Positions 13,671 to 16,932 of a stretch of 16,932 bases of DNA are shown here, one piece after another. The stretch covers positions 1 through 16,932 of the forward strand of contig SLIS01000187.1 in the NCBI GenBank assembly GCA_007135505.1, in the 5' to 3' direction. Made by a program: the position numbers and the translations under genes. Under the pieces are notes generated by a model. It was not told the DNA's origin, did no database searches, and saw only the letters and a list, made by a program, of their open reading frames with translations. Source of the stretch: Halovivax sp. Its GTDB lineage: Archaea; Halobacteriota; Halobacteria; Halobacteriales; Natrialbaceae. Position 1 is the stretch's first letter; each line of letters starts with the position of its first letter.

Positions 13671-14483
13671 ATGACATCCGATCCATCTTGCTGTGGCCCG
13701 AGCGAGGAACAGAGCGATCACCCACCGTCGACGGACCGAACCGAAATCGTTCGCGACCGATACGGCGCGATCGCGAGCGCGGAAACCGATTGCTGCGACG
13801 AGCCGAGCGACGTGGCGGACCCGGACGAACGCGGTCGGGAGATCGGATACGCGGACGACGACCTGACCGCCGCACCCGAGGGAGCGAACCTCGGCCTCGG
13901 CTGTGGTAATCCGGTCGCCCTCGCCGCCCTCGAACCGGGCGAGACCGTACTCGATCTCGGCTCCGGTAGCGGCTTCGACTGTTTCCTCGCTGCCCGCGAA
14001 GTCGGCCCCGAAGGGCAGGTCATTGGCGTCGACATGACGCCCGAAATGCTCGATCGCGCCCGCGAAAACGCCCGCGAGAGCGACCTCGAAACCGTCGAGT
14101 TCAGACTCGGCGAGATCGAACACCTGCCAGTCGCGGACGAGTCGATCGACGTGATCATCTCGAACTGCGTGATCAACCTCTCGGAGGCGAAACGGCAGGT
14201 GCTCGCCGAGGCCTACCGCGTCCTCAAACCGGGCGGCCGGCTCTCGATCGCCGACCTGGTCGCGACGGAGCCGCTCCCCGAGGCGGTTCGGGCAGATCCC
14301 GATCCGGTCGCCGGCTGCGTCGGTGACGCGGCGCGCATCGAGCAGTTCGAGCGCTGGCTGACCGAGATCGGATTCGACGCCATCGACATCACCGTCGAGG
14401 GCGAGTGGGACGCGACGTACGAGGGCGAGTCGCTCCCGATCGTTTCCGCTCGAATCGAGGCGGTCGTACCCGACGGAGACTGA
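13671..14483 (+). CDS. arsM: Arsenite S-adenosylmethionine methyltransferase ArsM
   Basis: ArsM methylates As(III) with SAM, producing methylated and finally volatile arsines, in the cytoplasm. This 270-residue protein has the SAM motif VLDLGSGSGFDCF (93-105), the family hallmark LGLGCGNP (74-81), and the three arsenic-binding cysteines in expected places: Cys41/42 (TDCCDE), Cys166 (SNCVINL) and Cys216 (AGCVGDA). SCC at 6-8 adds another cysteine pair near the N-terminus. It lies 22 nt after arsR and is predicted to be co-induced by arsenite. No arsA, arsB, arsC or acr3 is seen nearby, so methylation may be the local detoxification route. It converges with an MFS exporter gene. Confidence 0.95.
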   Translation: MTSDPSCCGPSEEQSDHPPSTDRTEIVRDRYGAIASAETDCCDEPSDVADPDERGREIGYADDDLTAAPEGANLGLGCGNPVALAALEPGETVLDLGSGSGFDCFLAAREVGPEGQVIGVDMTPEMLDRARENARESDLETVEFRLGEIEHLPVADESIDVIISNCVINLSEAKRQVLAEAYRVLKPGGRLSIADLVATEPLPEAVRADPDPVAGCVGDAARIEQFERWLTEIGFDAIDITVEGEWDATYEGESLPIVSARIEAVVPDGD

Positions 14484-14533
14484 CCGAAGATCGGCCGAGT
14501 CGCGGTCCGGACGGATTCGAGCGATCGTCGCAG

Positions 14534-14548
14534 CCCGGCAGGGCCGGG
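14534..14548. terminator. Hairpin between convergent arsM and MFS genes
   Basis: CCCGGC (14534-14539) and GCCGGG (14543-14548) form a perfect 6-bp stem with a 3-nt loop. It lies 51 nt after the arsM stop and 18 nt after the MFS stop on the other strand. A weaker pair, ACCGAG (14551-14556) with CTCGGT (14569-14574), is next to it. It could end transcription from both sides, although no T-tract is present. Confidence 0.35.
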
Positions 14549-14565
14549 AGACCGAGAGGCTACCG

Positions 14566-15864
14566 TCACTCGGTCGGTTCGTCGGGTAATTCGACCGCGA
14601 AGTCGGCAGCCGTGGAATTTCTCACCGACGGCAGCGTCCGCAGCGACGAGCGAAGCGCGACGTAGCCGCCGACGAATCCGAAACCGAGGGCGGCCAGTCC
14701 CATCGTCGTCGCGACGCCGAGGCCGTCGGCGACGTACCCGCCGACCAGCGAGCCGAGCGGCAGGGTCGCGGTCGCCGCCGTCCCCTTGATCGCCGCGATC
14801 CGACCCAGGACGGGTTTTGGAAACACCCGCTGGTTCAGCGTCTCGGTCAGCACGCCGTTGATGCCGCTCGGAATCCACGCGAGCCCGAACAGGACGAGAG
14901 TGATCGCCGGCGACGACACGGCGACCGAACTCGCCCAGCAGAGCGCGGCCAGAGTGAAGGCGATCACGACGAACCGGCCGTAGGCCACGTGCGAGAAGAA
15001 CGGAGCGACGATCGAGCCGAGCAGTCGCCCGACGCCGAGGGCGGCGAGCAGCAGCCCGTAGAGTGCCGGGCCGCCGAGCGAGCCCCCGAACGCTGGCAAG
15101 ATCGCGAGCGTCACGCCGACGGCGAAGTTGGCGACCGCCGACGTGAGCAGCAGGTGAACGAACACCGTGCCCCGAAGGAGATCGATCCCGTCGCGGAGAT
15201 CGCCGACGTACGCGGCGAGCGTCGACTCCGGTGCGGGCTCGCCGCCGCCGTCGACCGACGGGACGGTCATCCCGAGAAAGAGAACGCTGGCGACGGCGAA
15301 CGTGACCGAGTCGACGAGAAACAGCGTCGTCGCGCCGAAGACGGCGATGAAGAGTCCCCCGAGCGCGTCGAATATCATGTCCAGACCCAGGGTGACCGTC
15401 GCGAGCGCGGAGTTGGCCCGGGAGAGTTGTTTGTCGGCGACGATACGTGGGACCAGCGCGGCCTGGATCGGAGACGTGATTAGCGTCACCATCGCCAGCG
15501 CCGGGATCGTTACGAGGACGAGCCACACGGTCAGGTGCCCCGCGTACGCCGCGATGGGCAAAACGAGAACGACGACGCCCTGGACGACCTGCGAGCCGAC
15601 GAGGACGGGTTTGAGCGGGAGCCGATCGACGACGGGGCCGACGACGATTTGTAGCAGGTACGGCAGGAGTAACAGCGAGCTGGCGACGCCCGTCAGGAAC
15701 GTCGATCCGCTCAGCTCGAAGACCAGCCAGAGCGTCGCGACGGCGTAGAGGCTATCCCCGGCGTTCGAGACGAACGTGCCGAAGAAGTACCGCAGGAAGT
15801 CGGTATTTCGCCGGAGCGACGGCTTCTCCGGGTCCGCGACCGCCAAGGTTCGCCCGTGACTCAT
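14566..15864 (-). CDS. MFS transporter, EntS/MFS_3-like exporter
   Basis: This 432-residue integral membrane protein has about 12 hydrophobic segments. An N-terminal RRNTDFLRYFFGTFVSNAGDSLYAVATLWLVFELSGS is typical of the drug and siderophore exporter group (EntS, macrolide-efflux-like). The loop between helices 2 and 3 carries the MFS motif A form GPVVDRLPLKPVL. A longer hydrophilic, acidic middle loop (VPSVDGGGEPAPEST) separates the two six-helix halves. The substrate cannot be told from sequence. Position next to arsM raises the possibility of exporting an arsenic compound, but the gene is convergent, not in the operon. The ATG at 15864 is preferred over an in-frame GTG at 15870. Confidence 0.9.
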   Translation of the reverse strand: MSHGRTLAVADPEKPSLRRNTDFLRYFFGTFVSNAGDSLYAVATLWLVFELSGSTFLTGVASSLLLLPYLLQIVVGPVVDRLPLKPVLVGSQVVQGVVVLVLPIAAYAGHLTVWLVLVTIPALAMVTLITSPIQAALVPRIVADKQLSRANSALATVTLGLDMIFDALGGLFIAVFGATTLFLVDSVTFAVASVLFLGMTVPSVDGGGEPAPESTLAAYVGDLRDGIDLLRGTVFVHLLLTSAVANFAVGVTLAILPAFGGSLGGPALYGLLLAALGVGRLLGSIVAPFFSHVAYGRFVVIAFTLAALCWASSVAVSSPAITLVLFGLAWIPSGINGVLTETLNQRVFPKPVLGRIAAIKGTAATATLPLGSLVGGYVADGLGVATTMGLAALGFGFVGGYVALRSSLRTLPSVRNSTAADFAVELPDEPTE

Positions 15865-16261
15865 CGGCACACCCTCCGTCGACTCGCAGGTGGGTGGTGG
15901 ACGTCACGCGGCGGACGTGGTGATTGCGGGCGATGCGATCGACGGGGCCGGTCCGGACGAGCGGCCGCGTCGACAGGTCTGTGCGGCCCACGCTGGGCCG
16001 GACGATCGGTCGGTGTCGGCATTGACGAGTGTGTTCACTGGAGAGAATGCAACTACGGAACACGTAGCGAGGCGAGACGAATGCTGTAGCTACTCGACCG
16101 ATCGTGCAGCCGGCGGCGTCCGCGGCAAGAAAAACGGACGGTGATCGTTTTCGTCTCGCATAGCCGCTCAGCTGGTTGATCTTCGATCAGTCACTTAGTC
16201 GTACCGGTCGAACACGTCAAACGGGCCGGTCCCGGGGCTTCGGTTCGGCCGTCGAACGGGG
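15865..16261. other. Long intergenic region without a convincing gene
   Basis: About 400 bp between the MFS start and the stop of the PIN-like gene. Open frames exist on both strands but are Arg/Pro/Gly-rich and match nothing. It contains a perfect 7-bp inverted repeat CGGCCCA (15984-15990) / TGGGCCG (15994-16000), a spaced GTGTTC (16031-16036) / GAACAC (16058-16063) pair, and a minus-strand T5 tract (16130-16134) that could end the PIN-gene transcript. No clear TATA box precedes the MFS gene. Confidence 0.5.
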
Positions 16262-16735
16262 TCACTCACGAGGATTGCGATCCGGGCCGGGATACGTTCC
16301 ACCCTCGACGTGTTCGTAGAGGCTCTCCGGGTCGAACAGCCTGGCGAACGCGTCCGGCGGTCGGATGCTCACGTCGACGCGCGGTTTGAGCGACAGGCCC
16401 GCGCCGGCGGTGGAGAGTTCGTCGTCCAACGAGAGAAGGTGCGCCGCCTCCCCCGCGTAGGCGGACGCGAGCGCGGGGTGATCCCCCTCGGGCTGGTCGA
16501 CGGCGATCCGGTCGGCTTCGAGACGGGCCCGGTGGGCGGCGGCGAGGTCCGCGTCGGCGACCGACGCGACCAGTCGCTCGGTATCCGCCAGCAACTGGTC
16601 GCTGGCGACGAGCCCGACCCAGTCGTGCCGGCGGACGTGATCGAGCGCCTCGCGGGCCGGTCCGCCGACGAGGAGGTCGGCCGCGAGCACGTCCGCGTCG
16701 GCGACGACGCGGGCGGGGTTAGGTCGCTCAGTCAT
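16262..16735 (-). CDS. PIN-like domain protein (haloarchaeal DUF7384-like)
   Basis: This 157-residue protein begins MTERPNPARVVADADVLAAD, where Asp13 and Asp15 end the first strand as in PIN nucleases. The centre reads EGDHPALASAYAGEAAHLLSLDDELS (83-108), the PIN pattern of an acidic residue, a helix, then a strand with Asp104/105. PIN domains are usually metal-dependent RNases; the active-site set here is plausible but not proven. Haloarchaeal relatives are, from memory, annotated as DUF7384. The start at 16735 is chosen over in-frame upstream codons because it overlaps the upstream stop (ATGACTGA) and fits the strand pattern. The upstream partner does not look like a typical antitoxin, so a toxin-antitoxin pair is only a possibility. 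Confidence 0.75.
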   Translation of the reverse strand: MTERPNPARVVADADVLAADLLVGGPAREALDHVRRHDWVGLVASDQLLADTERLVASVADADLAAAHRARLEADRIAVDQPEGDHPALASAYAGEAAHLLSLDDELSTAGAGLSLKPRVDVSIRPPDAFARLFDPESLYEHVEGGTYPGPDRNPRE

Positions 16736-16907
16736 CGGTCCCTCCAGCGGAGTCCCCTTGATCGGCTTCCGCGTCGCTCCCGTTGTGATCGGTGGCGTCA
16801 CCGGACGCCGCAGTGTCCCGCTCGGCTGCGAGACGCCCCCGAAGGTCGGCCGTCGAGACGCCGTACGTGCTCGCTCGCTCGAAGAGGTCCGCCCAGCGAT
16901 CGGTCAT
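16728..16907 (-). CDS. Short acidic protein upstream of the PIN-like gene
   Basis: This 59-residue protein starts at ATG 16907; an in-frame ATG at 16922 would add five residues, and the frame stays open to the window edge. The N-terminal half (MTDRWADLFERASTYGVSTADLRGRLAAERD) is predicted helical. The rest is a disordered Asp/Ser/Gly tail. It ends 8 nt inside the PIN-like gene, so the two are probably translated together. I do not recognise a named family. A small helical partner with an acidic tail could be an adaptor or an antitoxin-like protein, but no DNA-binding motif is visible. Confidence 0.6.
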   Translation of the reverse strand: MTDRWADLFERASTYGVSTADLRGRLAAERDTAASGDATDHNGSDAEADQGDSAGGTDD

Positions 16908-16932
16908 CGTTCCTCGTTCCATCCGTGCCGGC

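Noticed and set aside
14213..15526. 437-codon minus-strand frame overlapping arsM and the MFS gene
   Set aside because: Arg-rich translation without domains; the MFS protein in the alternative frame has about 12 membrane segments.
15752..16144. Several short open frames on both strands upstream of the MFS gene
   Set aside because: Arg/Pro/Gly-rich translations with no motif or start signal; treated as intergenic.
16177..16189. TGATC-TTC-GATCA inverted repeat after the PIN-like gene
   Set aside because: Only a 5-bp stem with GATC, a frequent tetramer in this DNA; too weak to call a terminator.
16736..16801. 22-residue N-terminal extension of the PIN-like protein
   Set aside because: It overlaps the acidic tail of the upstream gene, and the first PIN strand begins just after the ATG at 16735.
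1..16932. CRISPR arrays, tRNA or rRNA genes, insertion sequences
   Set aside because: No regularly spaced direct repeats, no cloverleaf or rRNA-like segments and no transposase were seen on reading both strands by eye.

Overview
The window comes from a halophilic archaeon (class Halobacteria). The DNA is GC-rich and the predicted proteins are strongly acidic. Further support comes from archaeal ribosomal proteins S24e and S27ae, a fused Kae1-Bud32 protein, Tat-type secretion signals (one with a lipobox), and start codons preceded by TATA-like boxes about 25-35 nt upstream rather than by Shine-Dalgarno sites. The genus cannot be told from the sequence alone.

Region 1 (1-4417, all on the minus strand) looks accessory and envelope-directed. 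Reading with transcription, it holds a winged-helix regulator with several zinc-ribbon motifs (3419-4417), a Tat lipoprotein (2705-3340), a coiled-coil protein with an internal Tat-like signal and 13 G-V-x-G repeats (903-2459), and a Sec-exported protein with a CARDB-like domain that runs off the left edge (1-910). The lipoprotein and the repeat protein share a nearly identical upstream promoter block (26 of 28 bases, plus a second block at the same spacing). The repeat protein and the CARDB protein overlap by 8 nt. The simplest reading is a small co-regulated cell-surface module.

Region 2 (4618-13027, all on the plus strand) is mostly housekeeping: a UspA stress protein, a PRC-barrel protein, UvrA (nucleotide-excision repair), a cytoplasmic Asp-box beta-propeller, the translation cluster rps24e-rps27ae-kae1/bud32, a small DUF5808-like membrane-associated protein, and the RdgB/HAM1 house-cleaning NTP pyrophosphatase. 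A 9-bp stem-loop separates rps27ae from kae1 and helps to place the kae1 start.

Region 3 (13046-15864) is an arsenic island. An AT-rich stretch carries a TATA box embedded in a perfect inverted repeat, followed by arsR and arsM (22 nt apart). An MFS exporter converges on them from the other strand.

Region 4 (15865-16932) starts with about 400 bp without a convincing gene. It is followed by a minus-strand pair, a short acidic hypothetical protein and a PIN-like protein, overlapping by 8 nt. No tRNA, rRNA, CRISPR array or insertion sequence was seen. The best candidate for something undescribed is the regulator plus twin-promoter surface module at the left end.
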